A stretch of DNA of 64,000 bases from Marasmius tenuissimus (lineage: Eukaryota; Basidiomycota; Agaricomycetes; Agaricales; Marasmiaceae), in NCBI GenBank assembly GCA_029532415.1, contig JAQOTA010000046.1:62001-126000 (forward strand). The letters are read 5' to 3'. The notes beneath the pieces were generated by a model. It saw only the letters and a program-made list of their open reading frames with translations. It was not told the DNA's origin and did no database searches. This document shows, piece after piece, positions 34,350-45,703 of the stretch. Every line of letters begins with the position of its first letter. Position 1 is the first letter of the stretch. The position numbers and the translations under genes were made by a program.

Positions 34350-36780
34350 TCTACATGATGGTCTTACTAATTCGCCTATGTCGAACAAGAATCTCTGTCG
34401 TGGTACTAAAATTATCAAGCCAAAAGGCCACCCCCCCGTCAGCGTACTTCTTGTCCTCCTTCATTTGAGCGGAGGCCTTCGCCTTCCACTTTTCTGCTGT
34501 CTGAAAAACCCTGTTCATTCTGTCGGGCGGGGGCCCCTGCCGGATACCGGACAAAAGAGTAGTGAGTCTCCCCTAGACGGACCAGCATATTGAAATGTAC
34601 TTGAAGTGCAAAGGGAATGAGGATGATCGCGCCGGGAGGAAATCCAGGGATGATCCCTAGGTCTCAAGGAAACAAAGACTGCCGAATACTGTGATTGCAC
34701 ACCACGGATCTGCGTAGTTGTTGGAGTCGAGATGGGTGTGCAATACATGCTGTGGAAACAGCGTCACCGGAACTACGCTTCGACGATCGGTCGTGGGCCT
34801 CCAGTATCGATAGTGCAGATCGCTGAAACTCATGCACCCGAGGCGTGCAAAACTACAGTCGGTCTGTAGCAGTAATGAGCAGGTTTCCACGGTTGGTGAA
34901 GCAGGATGTTGGAATTTACATTTGGCGTTGAGCGATGCCTGCTCGAAGAGCGGTTGGCGTAGGAGATCGCTAAGGACCTCATTTGTCTTCTCGGAATGGA
35001 CCAAGTTCATCCGTTGCCGGAGCCACCACGACGACTGCAGCCTGTACGAACCTTCTGGCCACCACCGTGCGAAATACCCAACGCACTTGAAAATGTGTTG
35101 GCATCGACGGGGGAAGGAAAAGTATCGAGACTTACTTGCCGTCACATTCCACCGCGTATAGATTCTCCTTCTTCACCTCCAATGTATACGTCTTTAAAGC
35201 TCACAGCTAAGAGAGATTGGTCCAGCTGTTGGCCGTTCTGTCTACCAGGTCAGGTTCAGCACCGTGTTTCGAACATTTGATGTCCACCGGAGATCCGTCT
35301 TCGCGCTCATCAAGTTCAAGGGTCCATTGTTGGCTGTTGATGTACTGGATTATCTATTCCAAATAATGGCGTGTGCCACACTACAGAAACGCCAAAATCA
35401 GTCGTGAATCCCCAGAATCAGACAAAGTTCAGACCAATAGTACAAGATTTTGGAAGGAAAGATTGCGCACTTTCATCCCCAAGGTCGGGGTCTCCAGCGG
35501 CACCCTTTCTCCTCATACATGCGTCAGAAAGTAGCAAAGTCGGTCCGAGGTTGACCTGCCCGAACAATGAGAACGTACCCAGTTGTGGTCAATCGTCAAC
35601 AGTAGTCAAGGTAGAGAGTCGAGTGGAACTTGAAGTACAAAGACAAGGAAGCACAGATGACCACCGTGAGTACGCGTCACCATATTCAACACAAATGAAC
35701 ATGTGAAATCACGGGTATCCAAATCTCAGCCAATACTTGAGGTACTTACTTGCTCGACGATCGACCCGCTGCAATCCCACGGCAAACAATACAAGGAATA
35801 CACCGTCTGAACTCACAGGCCGCGGGCCAGTATTTTGCTCACTAAAACTGGAAGAAAACCAATAACTCACCGGAAAATGCCGGAAGGGTCAATCCAATCG
35901 ACGTCCTTGTTAGCAGCAGTGTATTGGACATCACACACAAGAGGCGATCCGACAATAAAGTAGTGACCTACAACTGAGAAGCATGTGTATGGAGATTGTA
36001 TAGGAATGGAAACGCACAGAAAAGCAAAAGCAACGATCGAAATACAGAACGTGCAACGAAGACCACGAGTAGAGCAAAACATGCGCCCACCTCGAGCCAG
36101 AGATCCCTCGCGTCTTGTAACGTATCGCAGCCCCAAGAAATCCCAGCTGTGGGGGATGTTTTGACCCAATCACCACCCTTTTGGTTCAGGTGACTTTGGG
36201 GGCCAAATTATGGCTACGCTTCTCGTCCTCCGGCGGGTGCGGTATCCAGCTGGTCGTCGCTTAGAGTCGCTTTGCTTTGTGGACGTAACAGAGCAGGGCC
36301 CTGGGAGAGCGGCGATCTGTCATCGGCTCATGAAGGGTTGCGTTTCTCTCTTCCAAGAACCTCACACTGAGGATCTCATATTGAGATACTCATTCTTGTG
36401 CCCGCCACAGTCTCCGGCGGTGCTCTTGGAGGCGTCTCGATGCCAATGTAGTGCCGCTTATGTTGAATGGATGGATAGAAATAGGAAGATGCACCCGCCG
36501 CTGTGAACGTGAGCAATGCGAGTGTGTAATCGGAGGTTGTGATCATTTTAATTGATCATAGAAGGTATGGAAAGAGGGCTCAGCCCACCGTTATACTGAT
36601 TATGTTCTGAGCTGTCATGGGTGGCTCCCGATGAAAGCTCAAAAACCACGGTGAGAGATCAGACGGGTCTCAAGATCGGATCAATACTGTCGCGCAGACC
36701 GTACAGCGTACAGCGTGCCGCGTAATCCATTGGAGAAAGTGATTGACTGCGGAGCCGCTGGGCTTTGGCTCCCCATTTGG
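34350..36780. other. No supported gene
   Basis: Open frames up to 162 codons (34657-35145, minus) overlap others on the opposite strand, and none shows a domain or convincing splice pattern. A 98-codon frame at 36210-36506 (plus) has Cys-rich ends but no recognisable motif. I see no repeat pairing with the rest of the window except the LINE tail beginning near 36800. Confidence 0.4.
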
Positions 36781-36799
36781 ACGTGAGGCACTGTGGAGG

Positions 36800-36995
36800 A
36801 GGAGGAGGAGTGTATTACACGATATGGTCCACGTACTGAACGCCGGGTCCGGGGCCTATCCCAGCATACAAGCAGCTAACTATGCCTTTGACCCTGGGAC
36901 GGTTCCCACACTGTCTGGACGAGCTCACGGCACACGAAGTCTGCGGCAGATCCAAACCGCGAGGGTCCGCCTTTTGACCTGCCTACACCCACTTT
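36800..36995 (-). repeat. LINE 3'-tail repeat (tail of LINE copy 1)
   Basis: Read on the minus strand it runs from a GGTGTAGGCAGGTC block through GATCTGCCGCAGACTTCGTG, GAGCTCGTC, GGGAACCGTCCCAGGGTC and GGCGTTCAGTACGTGGACC to GTGTAATACACTCC, followed by (TCC)n. It lies just downstream of the LINE C-terminal frame at 37204-37500 and supplies that copy's 3' end. Confidence 0.8.
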
Positions 36996-37203
36996 CTAGC
37001 CCATCCTCTCACAAACTCTAGCTACGAAATTGGTTTGCCCGCTAATACGCCGCGGGAATATGTAGCAGTGTTCGGTTGAAAATCTGCAGAACATCATAGA
37101 TATATTTTGCCGTAAGTGAGTACACTGGTTTGCAAGGACATAAAGGAAGCTAGGATTGATATTAGGTTTCGCTTCATTGTGTACTCATAGACTGCCGGTG
37201 GAT

Positions 37204-37910
37204 CTATACTTCTGAATGCCAGTAGGAATGCTTACACTTTAGGAGCGCGTGCTCTGGCGTTTCTACTTCCTGACGGCATAATCGACATATTCTTTCCTCA
37301 TACGGCACTTTTGTTCTGTGATTGTCAACCCAGCGAAGCTGCTCGACAGCGAGCGGTTGATCGCCGCGACAGATCTTCGAGAAGACCTTTCGATGCTGGG
37401 GATTCTGAATGTCAATCAGGTATGCCCTCATATGCATCGTTCGGTACTGGTATTTCACGTTGTTCCCCTGTTCTCGCGGGCTCAGCCTATCTCTAAGCAA
37501 GTCGTCCTTCGCAGTTCACTCTCGGCCCATAAAAGTCGGAACTTTTTCACAAGGTCCTGTAATTCATCCAGCATGTTCTTTTCTGAATATCGTCAGGGCC
37601 GGGAACAAATTGCGCTGCGTCGGGCATGTTACGCTCCAAAACTTTCAATAAGTCTGTATACCATCCTTTTCCGTGTTCTCTGTGCATTTTGATACTCTCC
37701 CTCACTGCAGCATTCACATTAGTATCGGGTGGCTGTTGGAGCGCGTACGCCAGTTCCGTTCTTCGGAATAATATGGGTGCAAGGTTGGTCTCTGTGAATA
37801 AGGCTACGATTGATACGTGCTTTGTGAGTCCTTACAATCGTTCAGTGGAAACGAGGGGAATTGACGTCTGGCAAGTTGGTCCGGGTCTTTTGATGATTCG
37901 GCTCTCAAAC
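37204..37910 (-). pseudogene. LINE (non-LTR retrotransposon) copy 1, C-terminal fragment
   Basis: The minus strand encodes the distal part of a LINE ORF2-like protein. There is a post-RT region (LFRRTELAY and IKMHREHGKGWYTDLLKVLE, about 37850-37650), then a C-terminal segment ending in a zinc-knuckle-like CRLCRQEVETPEHALLKCKH motif. Homologous residues occur in LINE copy 2 (38237-40692). Frames change near 37560 and 37500, so it is not functional. The upstream end is cut at about 37910, where the tail of copy 2 begins. Confidence 0.8.
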
Positions 37911-37922
37911 ATCATGGAGCGG

Positions 37923-38145
37923 ATGGAAGGAAGGAAGGATTTATTACACGGCATGGTCCACGTACTGAACGCCGGCTCCGGGATGTATCTAAGTGCACAC
38001 GGCAGCAACTATGTACTCTATTGACCCCGGGACTTCCCTATATAATGTAGACGAGCTCACGACCCACGAAGTCCGCGGTAGATCTACACCACATAGTTCA
38101 GCCAGTCTACCTAACTCATCGACTACTTCTATGTTATTACACTCG
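37923..38145 (-). repeat. LINE 3'-tail repeat (tail of LINE copy 2)
   Basis: On the minus strand the tail ends GGCGTTCAGTACGTGGACCATG, then CCGTGTAATAAATCC, then (TTCC)n. It thus contains an AATAAA-like polyadenylation word and a microsatellite end in place of poly-A. It starts downstream of the copy-2 C-terminal frame (38237) and ends inside copy 1. Confidence 0.8.
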
Positions 38146-38236
38146 TCGGTATCCTCAGTAATCATCGACGGTAGTTTCGGAGGTACAAATAGCGGAGCTC
38201 TATTGAAGATAGCGAGCACCTCATATATGTACTTCG

Positions 38237-40692
38237 CTACCATTTGGAAAGTGGGCTTCCATGAGATGTACTATCACATTGAGAGGCCACCCGGTCGAAA
38301 TCAGACCTTTGACTCTCTAAATGTATGAGAAACTGCCGGCGAGCTTGTACTAACGGCGGATGCTTGCATGTGAGAAGTGCATGCTCCGGCGTTTCAACTT
38401 TTGTGCGACAGAATCTACATGCCCGCTCATCATATGGGACATTGAGACGATGATTATCGACCCATCTCAGACGTTCTACCGCCAAGAAGTGATCCGCAGC
38501 CAAAATTTTTTGTGAAAGCCTTCCTGTACTGTGAGTTGGTTATTTCCCCGAGATAGCTCCTCACGCAGGCTGTTAAGTATCGATAACGTTTGCCATCTTT
38601 TATCGGGGGTTCCTCACGAAGATGCATCAGGTTGTCAAGGGTCAATAGGTCTTGCGTTCCGTTCTGGTCAGCTCTTCCTCCAGCAGGGTACGGAAACCTT
38701 TTGTTATCTGTTTCTGGTACTCTGCCATCGCTTCTACATCCCGTAAGTTTCGAGTTACTGGGACAGGAAGTAGTCCTCCAGGTAGCCTTTTCTGGAGAAC
38801 TCTTATGAGGTCAGAGAACCAGCCCTTGCCTAAGTTTTTATACATGGCAATGCTTTCATTGACTGCTGCATGTACGAAAGTACCAGGCGGGCGGCTAACC
38901 GCATAGCTGAAGAACCTCAGAGCAAGTTCCATTCGACGATATAGAATAGGAGTGAGTCCGGCTTCTGTGAACAAAACCACGGTCGAGGCATGTTTTGATA
39001 ACCCAAGTAGGCGCCTCAAAAAGTTCTCTTGTACAGCCTTGATATCGGCTGTATGTGTCTCGGAGGTGTCCAGGGCTACCTCGCAGCCAAAAATTAGGTG
39101 CGGATCCACGCAACCCATGTAGAGAACTCGGCCCTCCCTCGGGGGTAGCTGTCCGATCATGGATTCAACATGGAGGACTGCATTAGCCACCGATCGTGCC
39201 TTAGCTGCCTTTGTACGGTTATGTGGTTCGACCACTGACACAAATGTAGTACAACTTTCCGATCGGAATGTTGCACCAACATAAGTGTATTCATCAACAA
39301 TGTCAACCTTCTTTCCCGCGAATGTGAAAACAGGAAAGATGGCCGGGGGCGATTCGTGATAGCCAATGAATGACTTTGTGGCGTTGATGATCATGAAATT
39401 TATGGCACACCAGGAATAGAAGAGATCCATCTTACGTTGAAGTCCTTCTGGCGAGAGCGCAAGTAGAAGAAGGTCGTCGGCTTGCTCTAGGAAATGAACA
39501 TGCCAAACAATTCGACATCATCCTCAGTTTGGGGAATCCCGAAGTCATAGAAGTACAGAATCCACAGGAAAGGTACAACCTATCAGAATCCCCATATCCG
39601 AGAGGAATTCCTCCGAGATAGTTTTCCCGTGTCGAACCCTATACTTCATCTTGCAATAGATTACTCTCAAGAAGTCAAAGATCTTGCTCCCTGCCCCTAG
39701 TCGCCATAGCTTAAGCCAGAGGGTCGCGCGATGAACTGAAGGGAAAGCATTTGTTAGATCAACTCCCGCCACCCACAGTGTCTTACCCATTGCGCGGGCT
39801 TTTTCAATCGCAATTCGGAGGATGAACACATTATTCCCTGTACGCATGCCCTTTTGGAAGCCATTCTGCGACGGTGGGATGAATCTCCGGGTATCTGCCC
39901 AGGTCCCGAGTTGGATGAGAAACAGCAATGTCACGAATTTGAGCATGCAACTTTGAAGAGCGACTGCTCGGTACCCCGCTAAGTCATCAGGTGCTTTGTT
40001 TTTCTTGAGCACCCCCACCAGCACGATTGTTACCCATACCACTGGATTATCCTTTTGATCTAAGCATTTGTTCACCAACGCGCAGATCAGGGAACTATCT
40101 ATTTTTACTATATCTGCGTAGGACACTTCATCTTAACCAGACGCTATCCTCCCTGGGTGTAGCCGCTTAGTCTCCTCTTTGGCAAAGTCAATCTCCTCTA
40201 GTGAGAACGGCGTCTCAAAGAACTGTTCTGCCGTCGGTCCTCAGTTGTGTCCGGGTTTGAACCTGCCCAAGTTTCATTTAGGTGGTAGCGACGCTGATCA
40301 AAAGACTCGGGGATATCAGATTCCCGATTCATTCTCGGCTCAAATACGCTTCGGAGGTCCTCTGCTGACACCGCCTCTGAGGGGCCCACAGACTTGCCCG
40401 AGAATCGACGGAAGACTGTCCAAAATTTCTTCAGACTTGTAGCTGCCTCCACGAGCTCCGCAAGATTACTGTCCTGTCTCCGTAGTAAGGAGCCTCTGCC
40501 TCGATGGGACTCGAGCCACGCGCTTTGAGGCCTTGTCTCTTTTTCAGGAGGTGAATAACTCGTTGTAAGTTTGCACCTCCCGGTCGGCTGTAAGCCTTCG
40601 AGCGCTTCAATACGACCTGAGAAAGTGAGTACAAGATCTGTGGGAATGAAGTATCGGAGGCCTTCATATGCTAAGATCCCTGCTTCCCGCAA
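38237..40692 (-). pseudogene. LINE copy 2: reverse transcriptase and C-terminal zinc knuckle
   Basis: The minus-strand parts in order are: a linker (40692-40198); a block ending FSLEEIDFAKEETKRLHPGR with an in-frame TAA near 40133; an RT core (40126-39545) with GYRAVALQSCMLK, PPSQNGFQKGMRTGNN and the motif-A segment VDLTNAFPSVH; motif C QADDLLLLA (about 39480); a thumb/connection region (39430-38642); and a C-terminal CRFCRTKVETPEHALLTCKH knuckle (38503-38237). At least two frameshifts separate motif B from motif C, and others lie near 38640 and 38500. The endonuclease domain was not found, so the copy is 5'-truncated as well. The element copied itself by target-primed reverse transcription when active. 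Confidence 0.85.
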
Positions 40693-41224
40693 CGGAAACA
40701 GCTAGAACAATGCATGCAGCAGTGTCAGAATCCAGATCATTGCTTACGTCATAACCGGATTGAACGAGATCAACAGCCTGCATCTCAGAGCGAGAAGGGA
40801 GCATAATTTACGAAAATGGAGAAGGCTGCATGCAAAGGGGCCTAACAGGACCGTGAGCGGTGTGGATAGTTCTCCACCAACATCCATGCACTAGACGCGC
40901 AGGAGGAGATGAGCAAGCGTCTCATCTTGTCATTACAACAGTAATGGGTAGTCGGATACTGGACCCGACCGCCTAACTTAGAATCAAGAGGACGGGAGCG
41001 TGCCCATAAATGATTCGGATTGGATGCTTCTGTAGCCGAGTGTGCGGGCGGGGAAGAAACACGGGTAGCGTGACCCTCTTGAGGAACTTTGGATGAGGGC
41101 GCTTTTGACGTCGAGGCTGCGTGAGATGAATGGAGTAGCAGGAGTTGTTGAAAAGGCTGGGAAGTAAGTAGACGATTCTTTTTTTCTTTTATCCTTCCTA
41201 TAGCGAGAATGGCTCGCCCTTTGT

Positions 41225-41645
41225 CTATGTATCCAACTGAGATCCGTCCAATTCAGTCTGGAAAATGGCTATGAAACAGTATCTGGGTCGAGAGTCGTCG
41301 TCGAGGTATTGCGTAGGGTCGACCTAGGTTGTAGACTGGTGGGCGACGTCGATGACGTTGAATGCGGACGCAGTGAACCGGTCGACGTGGCGGCAGTGAG
41401 AAAGTCCGATTTTGTTTTGTCTATTTGAATGGGGTCAGCCAAATATTCATAGCGGTAGTGAAATGAGTCAACCTCAAGAAAACAGGAGGTTGAGAGGGAC
41501 ACGCGGCGGGATACTGAAAATTTTGTCAATAATAGGTTGACTTTGGTAGCCTGAAATCTATCTTGATCATGCTAGAATGAGCCGACTCAACCGAAAATAG
41601 GTTGGCTGCGAGCATCAAGCGGAAGCTGGTTAGACTCGAAACCAC
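41225..41645. repeat. Dispersed repeat, copy 2 (partner at 1.7-2.1 kb)
   Basis: Collinear with 1715-2100; see that entry for shared words. The similarity probably begins earlier (the GTAGACGATTCTTTTT word near 41170 matches 1357-1373). It ends about 290 bp before the helicase start codon. Confidence 0.7.
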
Positions 41646-41934
41646 TCACTTCGCGACCCCTCGTACCTCGGGCTGCGCGAAGCGACTGGTAGCAAATCCG
41701 GCCCGTTTGGCGTAGTGAAATTCTGATCACATGATTGTTGGAACTTCACCGAATTTCTCCCTCCTCCCACCACCACTTGGTCTCCAACCACCACATCTCT
41801 CTCAACCATGTATCTGTAACGACTCGTATACGAAATACAAACATCACCATGTTTTTCTTTTTTCAAATTTTGACCCTGTTCCTTCAGAATGAGCGCAACC
41901 GATCATATCCGCCCCTCTCAGAAAATCACCTCTC

Positions 41935-44504
41935 ATGCCCCCGAAAGCACCCAGAATAGTCGACGAGAACCGTTGGGAAGTGGCGAAGAGAAGTCTCTGC
42001 GAGGTTTTTGGAGTTGAGAAGCTGAGACATCATCAGGAATTAGCTGCAGGAAACATCTTGCGGGGTCAAAGCACAATATATGATGTTCCCACTGGCGGGG
42101 GCAAGACCCTTGCCTTTTGGTGTCCCCTCTTCTACTATTGGTCTCCCCGAGATATATTGAACTCCTCGCAGAAGACCATACTTGTCATCAGTCCACTCAA
42201 CGCGCTCATGAACTCGCAGGTGGAGGACTTGAATGGCAGGGGTATACCGGCAGTGGGGCTGAATTCATCGGACACCGAGCGTGGAGTTGCAGAGGACGAT
42301 CTTTTCGAGGTCAATCTAGTCCATTTTTGTTTGAATTACACTAACACCCGCCACAGATACGCAATAACATCGAGTACATGAAGTATCGTGTTGTCTTTGT
42401 ATCACCGGAGAAGGCACTTTCGAATCAATTTCAGGAGAAGGTCCTGAATAGGAGAACATTCAAGAAGAACTGCATTCAAGTTGTCGTTGACGAAGCTCAC
42501 TGCATCAGTGAGTGGGGCGGGGACTTCCGTCCTGAGTATGGCGAGCTAGGGAAGCTATTGGCGCGGCTACCAAGTGACGTGCCTGTGCTGGCTGCATCTG
42601 CAACAATGCCACCGGAGATCATTCAAGACATCCAATACAAGCTCGGAATGCCAACCGACACCCCCCACGTTGCAGTATCAAATGAGAAACTCAACATATC
42701 TCTATCTGTCCGGGTCCTCCAGCACCCTCAGGAAACCTACGCTGACTTACTACCCCTGTTTCCGAAGAATGCTCAAGATCCTTCGGACTTCCCTCAAACT
42801 CTTATCTATGTCAATAGCCGGCAAGAGGCTGAAGAAATACAAGATTTCCTTCGTAAACACCGTCCAGAATGCATCCCGGCTGCATCCTTCGAGTTCTACC
42901 ACCGTCACATAGATGAAGGGCGTAAAGGGATTATCCAAGAGAAGCTTAGGGACGGGAGTCTGCGGGCTGTTCCTGCCACAGATGCTCTTGGGATGGTACG
43001 TTCTTTTTGATAGTCACACGAAGGGGCCTGACACGCTCTTTCAGGGAATGGATTTTCGGGGAGTTCAGCGTGTTATCCTCTGGCATGCACCACGCACCTT
43101 CCTATCACTCGTTCAAAAGGCTGGTCGTTGTGTTCGGGATCCGGCAGATTGCGGAGAGGTTATTCTCTTCATAACCAAGACCGCATGGACTCGCTTTCTC
43201 ACCGATTTCGAGGCGGATGAACTTGGGCAACAGGAGCAAGTGGAGGCTGACATAGCGATGGTCGAAGGAAGCGATGAGATTTCACACGGAGCGGAGGTTC
43301 AGATGGATAGAATTGCTGCTATTGATGTTGAGGACCCTCTGGGGGAAGGTGATGAGTCCACCGAAGTAGGCGTATCAAAGCGTGGTAAGAAAAGGGCGGC
43401 TCGGTCAGTAATTGAGGATCGTGATAGTCGGTTCCTGACCTTCTTCATTGCTACTGAGCGTTGCCGGCGTAAACCGTGGAATGATTTCTTCGGGAATGAA
43501 CTAAAACTAGGTGCGTTTTCAATCGTTCCTTTTGGCGTAACCGCACTCAAACCGCACGGGGTAGAGACCTTGTACCCAAAGCCCGCGGATTCAATGTGCT
43601 GCGACAACTGTGATGAAGAGCTCACTCGTGTCGACACTGTACACATTATTCATCCATATCCTACTCGAGCCCACCAAGGTTTCAAGACATCCGAAGCCCT
43701 TCAAGCCAAAGTCACTGCTGCTCTTAAGGAATGGCGCGAAGCGGCACTTCAGAGACATTATCCGGGCCAACAAATGATTGTGGCAGAGTATCTTCTTGAC
43801 GATGCTGTCATCAGAAAGATATCTGCGAGACCTGGTATCGTCAAGGAACCTAATGTTTTTCGCCACATTATTCCCTGGGGTCTTGGTGCTCTGCGCCCTG
43901 AATATGGAACGGAGGTAGCTGATCTAGTGAGTGATTTAGTCAGGTGTGACCCAGATCAGGTTGCTAGGGATGAAGCAGAACGGGAGCGGATTGGCGAACG
44001 TCTCCTCGCTGAGATGGCAAAGCAACAACGGGAAGCTCATTCACGTGTTTTTGAGGAGGTTTATGATGCAGTATGCAGTCCGACGACGGGAAAGGTGATG
44101 ACTCGAACGATAAAAGGGACACGGTTCGAAGTCCCTGAACCAAAAGCAAGGTGGTTTATGAGGCTGCCGCAGGAGCGGGTACGTGCACTTGCTGTTTTCC
44201 TGGTATACCTGAGTGACTGATGCATATAGCGTAGACATGGCCCCTGTACTACGAAGTCATTGGGAAGGAAAATGCAATTTCCATCTCGCAGATTGCTCAA
44301 AAAATGCGATTCGGACCAACAAAAGGCTATCAAGGTCTTCAAGACTTCGCAAGTGACTGGCGGCGGCTTTTCGCCAATGCGCAGACTTTTAACGAGCCAG
44401 GCTCAGACATACACCGTCATGCCGAGGAACTACAGGAGGTTTTCGAAACTCAGCTCCAGGAGAGCGCTCGTAAACATCATGTCCTTGAGGGGGAAGATAT
44501 TTGA
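41935..44504 (+). CDS. RecQ-like DEAH helicase with C-terminal bromodomain-like segment
   Basis: Exons 41935-42309, 42357-42995, 43045-44178 and 44235-44504 join in phase to 805 residues. Helicase motifs are clear: PTGGGKT (52-58), DEAHCISEWG (170-179), SAT (206-208), an IYVNSRQEAEEI block, and QKAGRCVRD (362-370). These are the RecQ signature motifs and predict an ATP-driven 3'-5' DNA helicase. Motif V is unusual: the TDALGM|GMDFRGV segment is joined across an intron. A Cys pair-rich patch (CCDNC) follows, then an acidic region. The last exon (717-805) reads WPLYYEVIGKENAISISQIA ... DWRRLFANAQTFNEPGSDIH ... AEELQEVFE, the layout of a SNF2-type bromodomain, which binds acetyl-lysine. RecQ-like genes are multicopy and often transposon-linked in agarics. 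The gene appears intact. Confidence 0.85.
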
Positions 44505-44513
44505 TTCTATTGT

Positions 44514-45123
44514 CTATTCTAATATGTCGTTCACCATTGTAACTGCCGCCTCTATGAATGTATCTGTGATCTCCGGCTCCTCATCGTCCACTGCAAGATC
44601 CTCATCAGTAGGCAAATACTCCGGCTCATGATATGAAGTGTCGTCATCCTCTGACTCAACCTCAGCAACGGGGACCTCCTGATAGCCCATGTTCTCCATT
44701 GAGGAGTCGTTCGCTCGATACTTACTAAACGCCGACTTCTTATTCGCATATTTTGATCCTTCCCTGAGCAGATCCCGTACTGGTTCAACTACTTCGTTGG
44801 TGGGGCGATCTTGAACATACTCTTGGACCTTCTCGTCACGAAGGGCGTCCGCGATGCGCTGTATTTCACGAGACATGTCGGGGACCGTATGGCGGGTGCT
44901 ATTATAGGGTGTGCGGAAACTTTTCTCGACCGTGCGCATAGCATCTCGGAGGGAATAGATGCAGACCGAAATCATTGATAGCCACTCCCAACTTCGGTTG
45001 ACCCCTTTTGCATTGAAAACTGTCTTCATCCAGCGATTCTGCTGCTCTTGGAGGAGGTCATTCTCCTTGAAACCATCAGGCCGTCCGGTCAGATTTACCA
45101 GCCAATTATGGAGGAAGAAGACC
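44514..45123 (-). pseudogene. DUF6589-type protein, 3' fragment
   Basis: The minus-strand frame from a splice acceptor at 45123 to the stop at 44514 encodes about 202 residues. It begins FFLHNWLVNLTGRPDGFKEN, continues DLLQEQQNRWMKTVFNAKGV and NRSWEWLSMIS, and ends in an acidic tail. This is the C-terminal portion of the basidiomycete DUF6589 family (multicopy proteins of unknown function, probably linked to DNA transposons). All upstream exons are missing: within about 30 bp of the acceptor the sequence changes into a LINE tail. The remaining exon itself is undamaged. Its stop lies 10 bp from the helicase stop, so the two genes are tail-to-tail. Confidence 0.75.
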
Positions 45124-45149
45124 CTGTAAATCCATCAATATATTCTTCC

Positions 45150-45385
45150 TAGTTTGTCAAAACGGGTTCTTTACGCACCTGAGTCTGTCTGGCCACTCCT
45201 GGATCCGTACCCCCTTGCTGACTAGATCTACCGCAGACTTCGAGCGCTGTGAGCTCGTCTGGTTGGTGGCGGGGCATCCCGGGGTCGATAGATAGTGTAC
45301 TTAGATAGGCACCGGTGTGCATTCCAGAACCGGCGTTCAGCTCGTGGACCATGCCGTGTAATAAACTCTTCCTTCCTTCCTTACA
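45150..45385 (+). repeat. LINE 3'-tail repeat, orphan copy with (TTCC)n end
   Basis: In plus orientation it carries GATCTACCGCAGACTTCG, GAGCTCGTC, CATCCCGGGGTCGATAG, AACCGGCGTTCAG, CTCGTGGACCATGCCG and GTGTAATAAACTC, then TTCCTTCCTTCC. No LINE coding sequence is attached, so this is a heavily 5'-truncated insertion. It lies in what was an intron of the DUF6589 gene. Confidence 0.8.
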
Positions 45386-45427
45386 GCCGTTGTAATAACT
45401 GTAGACGCTTTTTCATTTTTTCTTATT

Positions 45428-45703
45428 CCGCGTTTTTATTTATACCAAACACAATCTACCCCGATTTGGACAGGGCGGGCCCGACGCTCACACGGTACCC
45501 AAAGGTACAAGGACTCGAACAACAGCGTTCAGCTTAGAAAATCATATCTCTCGCTTGGGTACTGGGTGTCTGCACCCATTGTTCTCGATGTTATGGGGAA
45601 GAGAAGCCTCTAGCTGTTCCCCGCTGAGGTAGAGCTGGCGCTTTGAGTGACGTATGTCCCGACTCCTTCCAAATCAGGGTGTTTGGTATAAGCAAAGGCG
45701 CGG
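45428..45703. mobile_element. MITE, GCGCCTTT family, copy 2
   Basis: The left end CCGCGTTTTTATTTATACCA and the reverse complement of the right end CCGCGCCTTTGCTTATACCA form terminal inverted repeats that continue with AACAC and a CCTGATTTGGA-type word (about 45 bp, imperfect). It is homologous to 11925-12186. Both copies also share TTTTCATTTTTTCT immediately to the left, so the true left boundary may be slightly earlier. Confidence 0.8.

Noticed and set aside
34657..35145. 162-codon open frame on the minus strand
   Set aside because: It overlaps a 109-codon frame on the plus strand, lacks any domain or splice context, and has an odd composition rich in Cys and Trp. Coding status is not supported.
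44115..44130. GGTTCGAAGTCC word resembling a tRNA B box
   Set aside because: It lies inside the helicase coding sequence, with no A box or cloverleaf around it.
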